The notes below the pieces were generated by a model. The model did no database searches, had not been told where the DNA came from, and was given only the letters and a program-made list of their open reading frames with translations. The translations under genes were made by a program, and so were the position numbers. From JBEKHT01 sp049511715 (GTDB taxonomy: Bacteria; Chloroflexota; Anaerolineae; Anaerolineales; RBG-16-64-43), in NCBI GenBank assembly GCA_049511715.1, contig JBEKXU010000008.1:39801-103800 (forward strand): a stretch of 64,000 nucleotides of DNA, in the 5' to 3' direction. Each line of letters begins with the position of its first letter. Within the stretch, counting starts at the first letter, position 1. Below are positions 1-8,045 of the stretch, in pieces.

Positions 1-53
1 CTGCAGAATCGAAAGAGGATCAAGTTCAGCGCGAGACGACAAGGCTCCCAAGG

Positions 54-941
54 CTAGATAAACTTCTCCTGGACGATCCGCCAAACAAAGGAACGATGCT
101 CGACCTCTGTGGCCGAGATCACCCGGCTGCTGTAGGCCACGTTTTCTGGCAGCCAGCGCCAGCAGCGCCGAGGCAAGAGGCGGAGCAAACGTCTTGCCAT
201 AGTCTCCAAGAGTCCTGGTCTGGGCTGACCGTAATGATCCAAGACCAGTTCGGCCTCGCGTAGGTACCGCCCCTGTCCCCAGCTTGTCTTTTGCTCCGGC
301 TGGACCCGAAATCCGGCAAGAGGGACCCCCACCGCGTACAGGTCGGCGTGCTCCCAGAATCGGGCCCACAGCTCAAATTCACTAGCCAAGGGCAAGGTGG
401 CATCCAAGTGCGACCCAGCCTGTTCCCATAGCGAGCGGCGCCAGAAGGTGGACTCTTGTTGGATGAATCCCGTATAGAAGAAGGGATTCAAGGGGACATT
501 CCGACCCCGGTAGAAGGCTCGCCGGTTGAACCCGTCCAACCGCCGGGTTTGCACAGCCAAACCTTCCCTGTCCACGAGGACAGGATACTGGCTCGTAATC
601 CATCGCACCTCCGGCAGGACGGCAAAGATCGTCCCCACCACGCGCAGAGTCCAGGGCAGGTAGAGATCATCCGAGTTGAGCCATCCCATGATTTCCCCGC
701 TTGCTCGGGCGAAACCCTTCTCGAGAGCGGGAAAGTGTCCCTCGTCGGGCTCGCTAAGCCACGTGGATAACTGGCTCTCGTACCGGCCAATGATCTCAAC
801 ACTGTTGTCCCGTGAGCCTCCATCAATCACAATGTAATCCAGATTCGGATAGTCCTGGCTCAGAACCGAGCGCAGGCAACTCCCCAGATAGGCCCCCTGG
901 TTGAAGGATGGCGTAACAATCGAGATTCTCGGCCAAATCAT
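54..941 (-). CDS. Glycosyltransferase family 2 (GT-A fold)
   Basis: Cytoplasmic sugar transferase that should add one sugar to a lipid-linked or growing surface glycan. The 295-residue protein opens with the GT2 fold start ISIVTPSFNQG, has the nucleotide-binding IDGGS with Asp40, and a metal-binding NSDD at residues 89-92 in place of the usual DxD. The PDEG and GEIMGWLNSDD blocks match the gene directly upstream almost position for position, so the two are tandem paralogues. I chose the ATG at 941 because a longer frame (to 998) would run into the stop of the upstream gene at 949; the 7-base gap indicates one transcript. It is the last gene of the locus inside the window. Donor and acceptor cannot be read from sequence. 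Confidence 0.88.
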   Translation of the reverse strand: MIWPRISIVTPSFNQGAYLGSCLRSVLSQDYPNLDYIVIDGGSRDNSVEIIGRYESQLSTWLSEPDEGHFPALEKGFARASGEIMGWLNSDDLYLPWTLRVVGTIFAVLPEVRWITSQYPVLVDREGLAVQTRRLDGFNRRAFYRGRNVPLNPFFYTGFIQQESTFWRRSLWEQAGSHLDATLPLASEFELWARFWEHADLYAVGVPLAGFRVQPEQKTSWGQGRYLREAELVLDHYGQPRPGLLETMARRLLRLLPRRCWRWLPENVAYSSRVISATEVEHRSFVWRIVQEKFI

Positions 942-948
942 GGCAAGA

Positions 949-1821
949 TCACACGATCCATGCCTGACGCAGAATCCATGATCTCCCCCGGCCCGCATGT
1001 TCGACCAGCTTCACGCAATAGGCCAGGCGGGGGATCCGAAGCCAGCGCGAGGGAAGATTCCTTGCCCATCGACGGATGTGTTGCTCCGTCCGCCCTGGAG
1101 GTTTCACTCCATACCGTCCCAGCACCTCTTCGCACTCCCGGCGGTAGAGATCGCCTTGCTCATAACTCAGCGATGACTCCTGGAACCGGAAGCACCCCAG
1201 TGGAACAGCCAAGGAATAGAGATCGGCAAACGAAAAGAACCGCGCCCACAGCTCAAAATCGCCGGCGAGGTGAAGGGACTCATCCAGGTGAGCCCCGGCT
1301 CGCTCCCATAGGGAGCGCCGCCAGAACGTGGATTCCTGCTGAATCACGAAGCTGTAGAAGCCCCCCTCTCGACGGAGGTTTCGTCCCCGGTAGAAGGCGG
1401 TACGGTTGTAGCCTTCCGTCCTTCGGCACGACAAAACCCTCCCAGCCTCATCCATGATGAGCGGATAGAGGGTCGTCAGCCATTCAACCTGCGGAAAGGC
1501 TTGGAAGACATCGGCCACCACCTGAAATGCCCAAGGAACATACTGGTCGTCCGAATTGATCCAGGCCATGATCTCCCCGCTGGTCTTTGAGAAACCCTCA
1601 TCGAGTGCGGCAATTTGGCCCTGATCCGGGGCGCTGCGCCAGTATTTGAGACTCTTCGAGTGCTGCCGAAGGATCTCAAGACTTCCGTCGGTTGAACCAC
1701 CGTCTATCACGACATATTCCACGCGGGGATAGCTCTGCCTCAATACCGAATCCATGCAACCTCCCAGGAACCGCCCCTGGTTCAACGATGGCGTCACGAT
1801 CGAGATCGTTGGGAGGGTCAT
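949..1821 (-). CDS. Glycosyltransferase family 2 (GT-A fold), tandem paralogue
   Basis: A 290-residue GT2 transferase with ISIVTPSLNQG at the start, Asp40 in VVIDGGSTDGS and NSDD at residues 89-92. It shares these blocks and the QQESTFWRRSLWE segment with its downstream neighbour, which shows a local duplication followed by divergence of the C-terminal third. No clear Shine-Dalgarno precedes the ATG at 1821; 148 bases separate it from the GT61 gene upstream, enough for a promoter, though none is obvious. Probable role is transfer of a sugar during surface polysaccharide repeat assembly at the inner face of the membrane. Specificity unknown. Confidence 0.88.
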   Translation of the reverse strand: MTLPTISIVTPSLNQGRFLGGCMDSVLRQSYPRVEYVVIDGGSTDGSLEILRQHSKSLKYWRSAPDQGQIAALDEGFSKTSGEIMAWINSDDQYVPWAFQVVADVFQAFPQVEWLTTLYPLIMDEAGRVLSCRRTEGYNRTAFYRGRNLRREGGFYSFVIQQESTFWRRSLWERAGAHLDESLHLAGDFELWARFFSFADLYSLAVPLGCFRFQESSLSYEQGDLYRRECEEVLGRYGVKPPGRTEQHIRRWARNLPSRWLRIPRLAYCVKLVEHAGRGRSWILRQAWIV

Positions 1822-1969
1822 ATTTCAACGCAAGCTCGGCTTCAGCAGACGAGCCTCCTTCCGGAATTGGCTATCGAATTCTCGATGGACCGACCTACTG
1901 TCGCGGTCTCACCCCAGTCCGTTGCCGGCGCCGCCCCTCGACCGGCAGAAGCCGGGCGATGCCAGCCTC

Positions 1970-3220
1970 TCAATCCAGAAGCCTCAGGGTCTTGAGGAGG
2001 CGCTCCGGGTCCACGCGCATGTCGTCAAAGTCCAGGTGGGACCCGTAACCTTCCGCAGTACAGACCAGGTAGGCATACCGTTGCCCCACGGCAATGGTGA
2101 TTCCGTAGAAACAGGCATTGATATATCGCGGCGCGAAAAGTTCTACGACACGTACTCCAGCCGGTGCAAACAGCAGGTTGGCCAGTCCCGAACCGTGAGG
2201 GGCAACGACATACTCGGCCCTTGAGAACAAATCCAGTTGCTCCTGAAACGAAAGGCCTTCCAGATATACAGGGCGAAACCCTTCCCTTTTGAGACGATCG
2301 ATGATCTCTTCCTCGTTGACAACGCGCCTCCACTTCGCGTCCGAACGTCTGATGTACAAGCGGTCTCCTTTCGGTTGCAGGTCTTCCACACCGAGCCTTT
2401 GACGGAGCCATAAAGTCGAGGAGGGCCTCATGAAAGCGGCCTCGCTCACAATCGAAGGAACTAGAAGGTGCTCAAATTCCCAGTGGTCCATCCCGAATCC
2501 CACGTAGCGATCAGGCCCGTACCCTAGCGCGCCAAGGGCCTCCGCATACCATTCGTGGTTCAAGGGGACCAGGAGAGTAGCTTGGTCCCCCAATCCAGCC
2601 TGTTCGAGGACGCCGAGGCGCGGCAGGGAATCCATGATCCAATGACCCACATTGTGGTGGGCACCCGGACAAATGATGGTCGCCCACAAGCCCTCTTTGC
2701 GTTCCAGCCGCGGCAAGCGCGCGCACTGAAAGACCGGATGAGTCAGTAGGGGCCTTCCATAATTGTGAGTGAAGGCTTCGAACACCCGGTCATCCGGAGA
2801 GATGACCGCGCCCTGAGGAAGCGCCATGCGTGCGTCCCTGAGATGGGTCACGCTCAGCTCCGGGAACCAACAGCGAAAGCGCTCGCGAAACGCTCGATCC
2901 ACCACGGACTCCAAGGTCAAGGGTGCTTTGCCACTCACCCATTCCCGATCGCGGACTTTCAGGATCCAGTTCCCCTTGCCACGTTCTGTCCAGAGCTGGG
3001 CCTCCTGGTAAATTCCGATCCAGCTTTCGAGGTCGCGGATTGTCCCCTTGGGAGGTCCCACTCGACGCGATGACACTGGAAGGGGACGAAGCAGGCGCGC
3101 CAGGGAACCCTGCATCCATGGCGAGAGCCCGTCGATCCACCAGCCGATCAAGGTCCGGCGCAGGCGGGCCCAGAAGGGCCTCCTTCTCCGCTCTGCCCGG
3201 TCCCGGTTTCCATTTTTCAT
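1970..3220 (-). CDS. GT61 family glycosyltransferase (DUF563)
   Basis: About 416 residues. The C-terminal half carries the GT61/DUF563 signature: an HNVGHWIMDSLPRL block in the middle, then APHGSGLANLLFAP and a following VVELFAP. In this family the enzyme is an inverting glycosyltransferase, found in capsule and exopolysaccharide loci. The N-terminal 60 residues are basic and poorly conserved. Start: ATG at 3220 with AGGGG just upstream; a GTG at 3238 with GGGAG is an alternative that adds six residues. The next gene upstream (3365) is a paralogue, sharing the block YINACFYGITIAVGQRYAYL in slightly altered form. Acceptor and donor unknown. Confidence 0.85.
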   Translation of the reverse strand: MKNGNRDRAERRRRPFWARLRRTLIGWWIDGLSPWMQGSLARLLRPLPVSSRRVGPPKGTIRDLESWIGIYQEAQLWTERGKGNWILKVRDREWVSGKAPLTLESVVDRAFRERFRCWFPELSVTHLRDARMALPQGAVISPDDRVFEAFTHNYGRPLLTHPVFQCARLPRLERKEGLWATIICPGAHHNVGHWIMDSLPRLGVLEQAGLGDQATLLVPLNHEWYAEALGALGYGPDRYVGFGMDHWEFEHLLVPSIVSEAAFMRPSSTLWLRQRLGVEDLQPKGDRLYIRRSDAKWRRVVNEEEIIDRLKREGFRPVYLEGLSFQEQLDLFSRAEYVVAPHGSGLANLLFAPAGVRVVELFAPRYINACFYGITIAVGQRYAYLVCTAEGYGSHLDFDDMRVDPERLLKTLRLLD

Positions 3221-3364
3221 GTCAGCCCCTGCCAACACGCGCGCCGCTCCCTTTCTCCTTGGGGCCCGGTTTCCCTAGGGGGCAAAACCCCTAGATGCCT
3301 ACGGAAGACCGCAACCGCTCCCCTCTCAATGCCAGAGCCGCTTCCAAGTCTGTCAAGAAGACTC

Positions 3365-4570
3365 TCAGGTGGCCGCTTCCAAAATGCCGATGGCCCTTGT
3401 CAGCGCGGGAATCGAAATCTCGAGGTTTTCCCGCCAGCGTCTTGTCCCGGCAGGAGCGCTTTCTGGCACCGTCGGGTGAGAACCCAACAGGTACATATAG
3501 CGCTGTCCAACGGCCGAGCTGAGGGAATAGTAACAAGCATTAATATATCCCGAGACCGGGGACATGAACTCGAGAACTCTCGTCCCTCGCGGGGCAAACA
3601 GCGCGTTGGTCAACCCCGCCCCATGGAGACCGACGATGAACTGTGCCTTGGAGAAGAGAGAGATCTGTTCTTCCAGCGCCATGCGCTCCGTCGAAACCGC
3701 CTCGAAACCCAGCGAGCCAAGCGCGGCAACTACCTCCTGCTCATTCGAAACCAAGCGTTGGCTGGCGCCGGAGCGGCTCACGTACAGTCGCCGTGTTCCC
3801 TCACCCCCCTCTGGGACACCGAACCGTCGGCGCAACCAACTCGCCGCCCACGGCCGGCACATGCCGGGATATCCAGGCAGAGAGGGAACGAGGAGACTAT
3901 CGACCTGCCAATGTTGCTCGCCAAAGCCGACGCGCTGGTCTGGCCCAAACCCCAGATGGTCAAGCGTTTCGGCCTGCCATGAGGCTAAGGTTTGAGGCAC
4001 AATCAGGAGATAATCCTTCAATCCGGCCTCTTCCAGGATGCCAATACGAGGCAAGGTCTCGATCAGCCAGTGGTAGTAGTTCGGTGAGGCGCTGCCAGGG
4101 GAGAGGATCGTAGCAAAGATGCCGTCCCGGTGCTGCATCGGCGGCAACCGCAGGCGGCTGAATATTGGCAACTGGAATCCCGTCCGGCCCCAATAATAGG
4201 AAAACTCGTCAAAGACACGGTCCTCCGGGGAGATCACCACCCCCTCGCTCAGAGCCAAGCGACCCGGGCGAAGATGCGCCAGGAAAAGCGGAGGATACCG
4301 GTAGAGTTGCGCCTCACGGTACGGCACAGGCATCGCGGAATCCAGGGTGAGCGGCGGCCGCGACTGAACCACTTCCGCCTCTCGGACCGGTATATGCCAG
4401 TGGTGCCAACCTCTCTCCACGAAGGGCTGCCCCCGATCACGCTCCTCCGCCCAAGCCCTGAAATCCAGGATAATCCCTTTGGGAGGCCCCAAATGCGTCG
4501 ACGCAATGGGTGTTCTTCGGAGCACCTGCGCAACGAGCCCTTGTGTGCTTCGCTTGAATCGCCTAAGCAT
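3365..4570 (-). CDS. GT61 family glycosyltransferase (DUF563), paralogue
   Basis: About 401 residues and the same family as the gene downstream, with YYHWLIETLPRIGILEEAGL in the middle and LHGAGLTNALFAPRG followed by VLEFMSP near the end. The pair is separated by 144 bases and probably arose by duplication. I prefer the ATG at 4570, preceded by GGGAG, over a TTG at 4603 that would sit 7 bases from the end of the upstream gene. Expected role is sugar transfer in the same surface glycan. The N-terminal 30 residues (RRFKRSTQGLVAQVLRR) are basic and amphipathic, which may place the enzyme at the membrane face (inference). Confidence 0.84.
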   Translation of the reverse strand: MLRRFKRSTQGLVAQVLRRTPIASTHLGPPKGIILDFRAWAEERDRGQPFVERGWHHWHIPVREAEVVQSRPPLTLDSAMPVPYREAQLYRYPPLFLAHLRPGRLALSEGVVISPEDRVFDEFSYYWGRTGFQLPIFSRLRLPPMQHRDGIFATILSPGSASPNYYHWLIETLPRIGILEEAGLKDYLLIVPQTLASWQAETLDHLGFGPDQRVGFGEQHWQVDSLLVPSLPGYPGMCRPWAASWLRRRFGVPEGGEGTRRLYVSRSGASQRLVSNEQEVVAALGSLGFEAVSTERMALEEQISLFSKAQFIVGLHGAGLTNALFAPRGTRVLEFMSPVSGYINACYYSLSSAVGQRYMYLLGSHPTVPESAPAGTRRWRENLEISIPALTRAIGILEAAT

Positions 4571-4609
4571 GGTCGCTCCCGCCTTCCCGGCTCTCCTTCG
4601 CAACCACCC

Positions 4610-5437
4610 CTAATCCCGGACCCGCCGAAACGGGAGGGTAACAATCCTCACGATGGGCAAAGGCACTCCCCAGGAACGGAGGGCGCGCCGAAGCCGATAG
4701 GAGATGGGCAACATGGGACGAGCCTGCAGGTCGACCAGGATACCCTCGCGCCGGCAGAACCTCACGGCGGCAGGTTCCCATCGCCCGCGGACCACGGCCG
4801 TGGTGAAGTAATCCAGGGGATATCCTTTCCCCTCTCGAAGGCTCAGGAAAGCTTCTGGGAGCTCCACGGAGCGACGCGAGGCCTGAACTTCAAATTGCCA
4901 TGGGTTTTCTTGCTCCAGAATCAGGGAGCTCAGGACACGCTTTTCCCACCAAGCCGCCTGCATGGAAACTCGGTACTCACTTCCCTTCGGAAGTTCTCCC
5001 ACATCGTCACGGTCAGGACAAGGATGACTTGCGCCCGGGATCGGCATCAGGCGCAGGCAACCCGCTTTCTTGGCCTTGGCATAGGCAATCAGGTCTTTCA
5101 CCCAGGCCGTGTCCACTGGCCCGCTCAGGAGAAAATCCTCCTGCAGGAATAAAAGGTCGGGATGAGGAAGGTCTGTGAGCATTTTCAGCAGGCCCGGAGA
5201 CCACTTGAGGTCCGGCCCTACCAAGACGGTCTGGACCTTCGGATCGGGGTAGACCTCCTGATTGGCTCCCAGATAGACCGGATAGGGGCAATCCGGCCAA
5301 TAGCGCCAGAACAGGGTGAAGAACGGTCCCCAGACATCGCGGTACGCGTCACACGAGACGACCAGTACGGCCGTCGACTCGACGGCTCCAGGGCTATTGC
5401 GACTGACCCTTTGGCCAGCTGAAGTGATATCCATCAT
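4610..5437 (-). CDS. Putative glycosyltransferase (GT-A-like, unassigned family)
   Basis: A 275-residue protein with no membrane segment. After a loose N-terminus it begins an alternating strand-helix pattern at TAVLVVSCDAYRDVW, then PVYLGANQE and DLLFLQEDFLL near residue 100, where the acidic LQEDF takes the place of a DxD metal site. A RVSMQAAWWEKRVL segment resembles the acceptor-side region of small GT-A enzymes in capsule loci. I cannot name its family with certainty. It is the first gene of the five-gene minus-strand run 54-5437. Two ATG codons are adjacent at the start; either works. Confidence 0.6.
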   Translation of the reverse strand: MMDITSAGQRVSRNSPGAVESTAVLVVSCDAYRDVWGPFFTLFWRYWPDCPYPVYLGANQEVYPDPKVQTVLVGPDLKWSPGLLKMLTDLPHPDLLFLQEDFLLSGPVDTAWVKDLIAYAKAKKAGCLRLMPIPGASHPCPDRDDVGELPKGSEYRVSMQAAWWEKRVLSSLILEQENPWQFEVQASRRSVELPEAFLSLREGKGYPLDYFTTAVVRGRWEPAAVRFCRREGILVDLQARPMLPISYRLRRALRSWGVPLPIVRIVTLPFRRVRD

Positions 5438-5846
5438 CTCGGTTCCAATTCGGCCCTCGCCACCTTGACGTTGGGATCTTCATTTCCGTAGGCAACCCAG
5501 GCCGTCGCCGCGTTCTGTGGCAAGCGCTCAAATCAAGGCCGTTGCATCCCCCGCGCTCAGTTGTCCCCCTTCCTGACAAGAAGCCCTCTTGCCTGCGCGG
5601 GTGAGCGAACGCTCAGTTGACGAATGGCTCGCGGATCCCAGAGTTGCTTACCCGTGTGGCCCCGGCCCCTGAGCCAAGCCGCCGGAGGCCAGCCTCCGCT
5701 CGTGGCCCACCAAAGGGACATCTCCTGGCGGCTGCGCGATGCCCGGGACGGTGCCTCAGCGCCAAGGCATGAGCAAAGGGAGGCCTCTGGTCCGTAATCG
5801 CATTATTTGCCTCCCCCTTCCACTGGCCTGCCGCACCCCTCGGCCC
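5438..5846. other. Non-coding gap, 409 bases
   Basis: This stretch lies between the membrane protein ending at 5847 and the five-gene glycosyltransferase run starting at 5437, so it should contain the promoter of that run. I see no convincing -35/-10 pair, RNA gene, repeat or terminator with a T tract. Reading frames in it are short and compositionally unlike the neighbouring proteins. Confidence 0.5.
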
Positions 5847-7751
5847 TCATGACCTCGCGTACACGGCAAACAACCCGAAAACAGCCACTTTGCGGAATCC
5901 TGGCCAGGGCGGCGCTGGCGGAAGCTGCCCCGGCTGCAACTGAAAAACGCGGTACTGGTCCTGATCGCTCAAGCCGCCAACGGTCTGGTTCAAGTTCTGA
6001 ATTCCCCCTCGGGACTGGAGGAGAAAATCGAACCACGCGCCTCGACGAAGGAGAGGGTCATGCATGACCGAGTAAAAGTACGTGAAGTCATAGGTATCGA
6101 TATCATACCCGACGGTCAGACTCGTCTTCCCTGACGCGCGGGCGCGGCCAACCAGATAGTCCACGGTGGCCAACTGGCCCGAGTCTGTCCCACCGTAGCC
6201 CTCGCTGCGCCAGTTCACAATCTTCGTGGCATCGAAGTGCAACGGGAAAATCGCGAGGATGGCCGCCCCCATGAGAACAAGTGAAGCCTGCTTTCGGAAG
6301 GGGAATAGCAGCCCGAGCGCCTCGGCGGTCACGATCAGGGTGAGAACCTCAGCAGGCCAGATCCACCAGAAGCGAAGGGCCGTGTTCGGCTCGGCCACGT
6401 AGAGCAAGATCCCCAAGGGAATCATGATCCCCAGAGAAAGCACGGTGGCACGACGGGGATCGATCTCGCGCCACCTTCGGCTCAGAGGCAAGCCAAGGGT
6501 GAGGCTCACCCAAAAGGCGGGGAAAAAGGAGCGGGCTTGGGATAATAGCCCCAGAAGGGGAAAGCTGAGACGATGATGCACGCTGCAACACGTTTCCCAG
6601 ATTCCCGGCCCAAGGAGAATCCAAAGAACTATTCCTCCGACGGCTGCCGCAACAACAGCTCCCCAAGGCGGGATCTCCCAGGCAGGTTCCAGGACTTTCC
6701 GCCCCCAGAGGGTGCCGCCCAGCGCGGCAGCCAGCAGGATCACCAATCCCATCGCGCTCAGCGTCCACAGGATGGAATTCGCCAATTGGTTGTACCCGAA
6801 AAGGAAGAACAGGGAATCAAAATTGCGGTCCAGGTTGGTGAAGATCACGCAGGTGTGGTACTCCAGCTGAGCTCGCAGGCCCGTGCCTGGATCGATCCAG
6901 TACTTGGCACCTTGGTCGTTAAGACCCAAGTCTCGATATGAGCCCTCCCAGGTATCCGACCGGCCGAGCACCGAGGCATAGCAAAGGGGAGGGGAAGAGG
7001 AGGTAGTCCCTTGAGGTGGAGCCAGGCTTTGCAGAAGGAGCTGCGAACGGATATCTGCAAAATCCCGGGTAGTCTCGAACCGGAGATAGGGGAACCAGAG
7101 AAGCAAGGACACCGCGGCCGCCAACACAAGGCCCCGAATACGAACCGGCGGCCGGAACAGCAACCAGAGCACGGGGTAGATAAATACCGTGACCACAATG
7201 CTTAGTTGCACATACAGGCCAAAGGCCGTGATCCCGAGGGCTACCGGGAGAGCCCAGGATTTTTTGTCCCGCACCCAGAGCATGAGGAAGTAGAGAGCGC
7301 CCAGATAGTAGGCCGGATGGCCAATAGGCCAGACCCCCAGGTACCCCAATTGGGACAGGCCCACTCCCACAACTGAGGCGAGCGCAATTCCTCGATTGAG
7401 GGTAGCGCGAACGATCAGGTAGAGGAAGACCAGGGTCGCCAGGTTCTGAAGAAATTCCCCCGGGAGTTCTCGGAGACGCTCGTCCCCAAGCAACAGGGTC
7501 CCTGGCAACATGAGAAAGAACGTCCCGGGAGGCTGGAAGGAGAAGTAGCTGGACTTGTCACCGTGTACCTCCACCTGACCAGTCTGGAAGAACCGAAATG
7601 CCCCCACATGATAGGGCAACAAGTCAAAACTGTTCAGAAGGTTGCCCCGCCAGCCCTGGTAGCGGAGAACAGCCGCCGCGACGACCACCAGCAGGATGAC
7701 GACATAATCCAACCGCGGTCCTATCCGGCGAGCGGTGGCGGTTGCACTCAT
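5847..7751 (-). CDS. Large polytopic membrane protein, GT-C/PMT-like glycosyltransferase
   Basis: About 634 residues. One helix at residues 15-30 is followed by an extracytoplasmic loop with LLNSFDLLPYHVGAF, where GT-C enzymes keep their catalytic acidic residue, then about ten hydrophobic segments and a soluble C-terminal domain of about 100 residues. GT-C enzymes move sugars from polyprenyl-phosphate donors on the outer face of the membrane. The C-terminal domain (VDYLVGRARASGKTSLTVGY, WFDFLLQS, NLNQTVGGL) matches that of the gene at 8046, so the two are paralogues. Start: ATG at 7751 with AAAGGAAC upstream. A longer frame to 7892 lacks a good site. Only one acidic residue is visible in the first loop, so catalytic activity is inferred. 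Confidence 0.75.
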   Translation of the reverse strand: MSATATARRIGPRLDYVVILLVVVAAAVLRYQGWRGNLLNSFDLLPYHVGAFRFFQTGQVEVHGDKSSYFSFQPPGTFFLMLPGTLLLGDERLRELPGEFLQNLATLVFLYLIVRATLNRGIALASVVGVGLSQLGYLGVWPIGHPAYYLGALYFLMLWVRDKKSWALPVALGITAFGLYVQLSIVVTVFIYPVLWLLFRPPVRIRGLVLAAAVSLLLWFPYLRFETTRDFADIRSQLLLQSLAPPQGTTSSSPPLCYASVLGRSDTWEGSYRDLGLNDQGAKYWIDPGTGLRAQLEYHTCVIFTNLDRNFDSLFFLFGYNQLANSILWTLSAMGLVILLAAALGGTLWGRKVLEPAWEIPPWGAVVAAAVGGIVLWILLGPGIWETCCSVHHRLSFPLLGLLSQARSFFPAFWVSLTLGLPLSRRWREIDPRRATVLSLGIMIPLGILLYVAEPNTALRFWWIWPAEVLTLIVTAEALGLLFPFRKQASLVLMGAAILAIFPLHFDATKIVNWRSEGYGGTDSGQLATVDYLVGRARASGKTSLTVGYDIDTYDFTYFYSVMHDPLLRRGAWFDFLLQSRGGIQNLNQTVGGLSDQDQYRVFQLQPGQLPPAPPWPGFRKVAVFGLFAVYARS

Positions 7752-8045
7752 CGGTTGTTCCTTTCTAGTCGCGCGGCCCGGCGGCAACGATTGAAGACTT
7801 CGTCCAGACCAAACTGGCCCCGTGGCCAGAATCCGTTCCGAGATATTGGCATCGCCGACCTGTGTGCCCCAACAAGCGGCCGGCGCGATCATCGCGTTTC
7901 TCCGGGATCAACCCGACTCGGCTCCAGGCGAGAACTGTCTCTGCTCCGGGCCAGCCCCCAACTTCCGCCAAAGGATTCTGCCGGTCCTGGACGCGTCCAC
8001 CTCCCGCCAGAATTGAGTCTCTTCCGTCACGCCAATGCGGGACCC
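7752..8045. other. Non-coding gap, 294 bases, between two paralogues
   Basis: Separates the paralogous membrane proteins. Contains the AAAGGAAC ribosome site of the downstream gene near 7760 and nothing else I can identify. It may be the scar of the duplication that made the pair. Confidence 0.45.

Noticed and set aside
4130..5152. A 340-codon open frame on the plus strand
   Set aside because: It lies opposite two convincing minus-strand genes, is rich in Arg, Pro, His and Gln, and has no recognisable motif; high G+C makes long antisense frames common.
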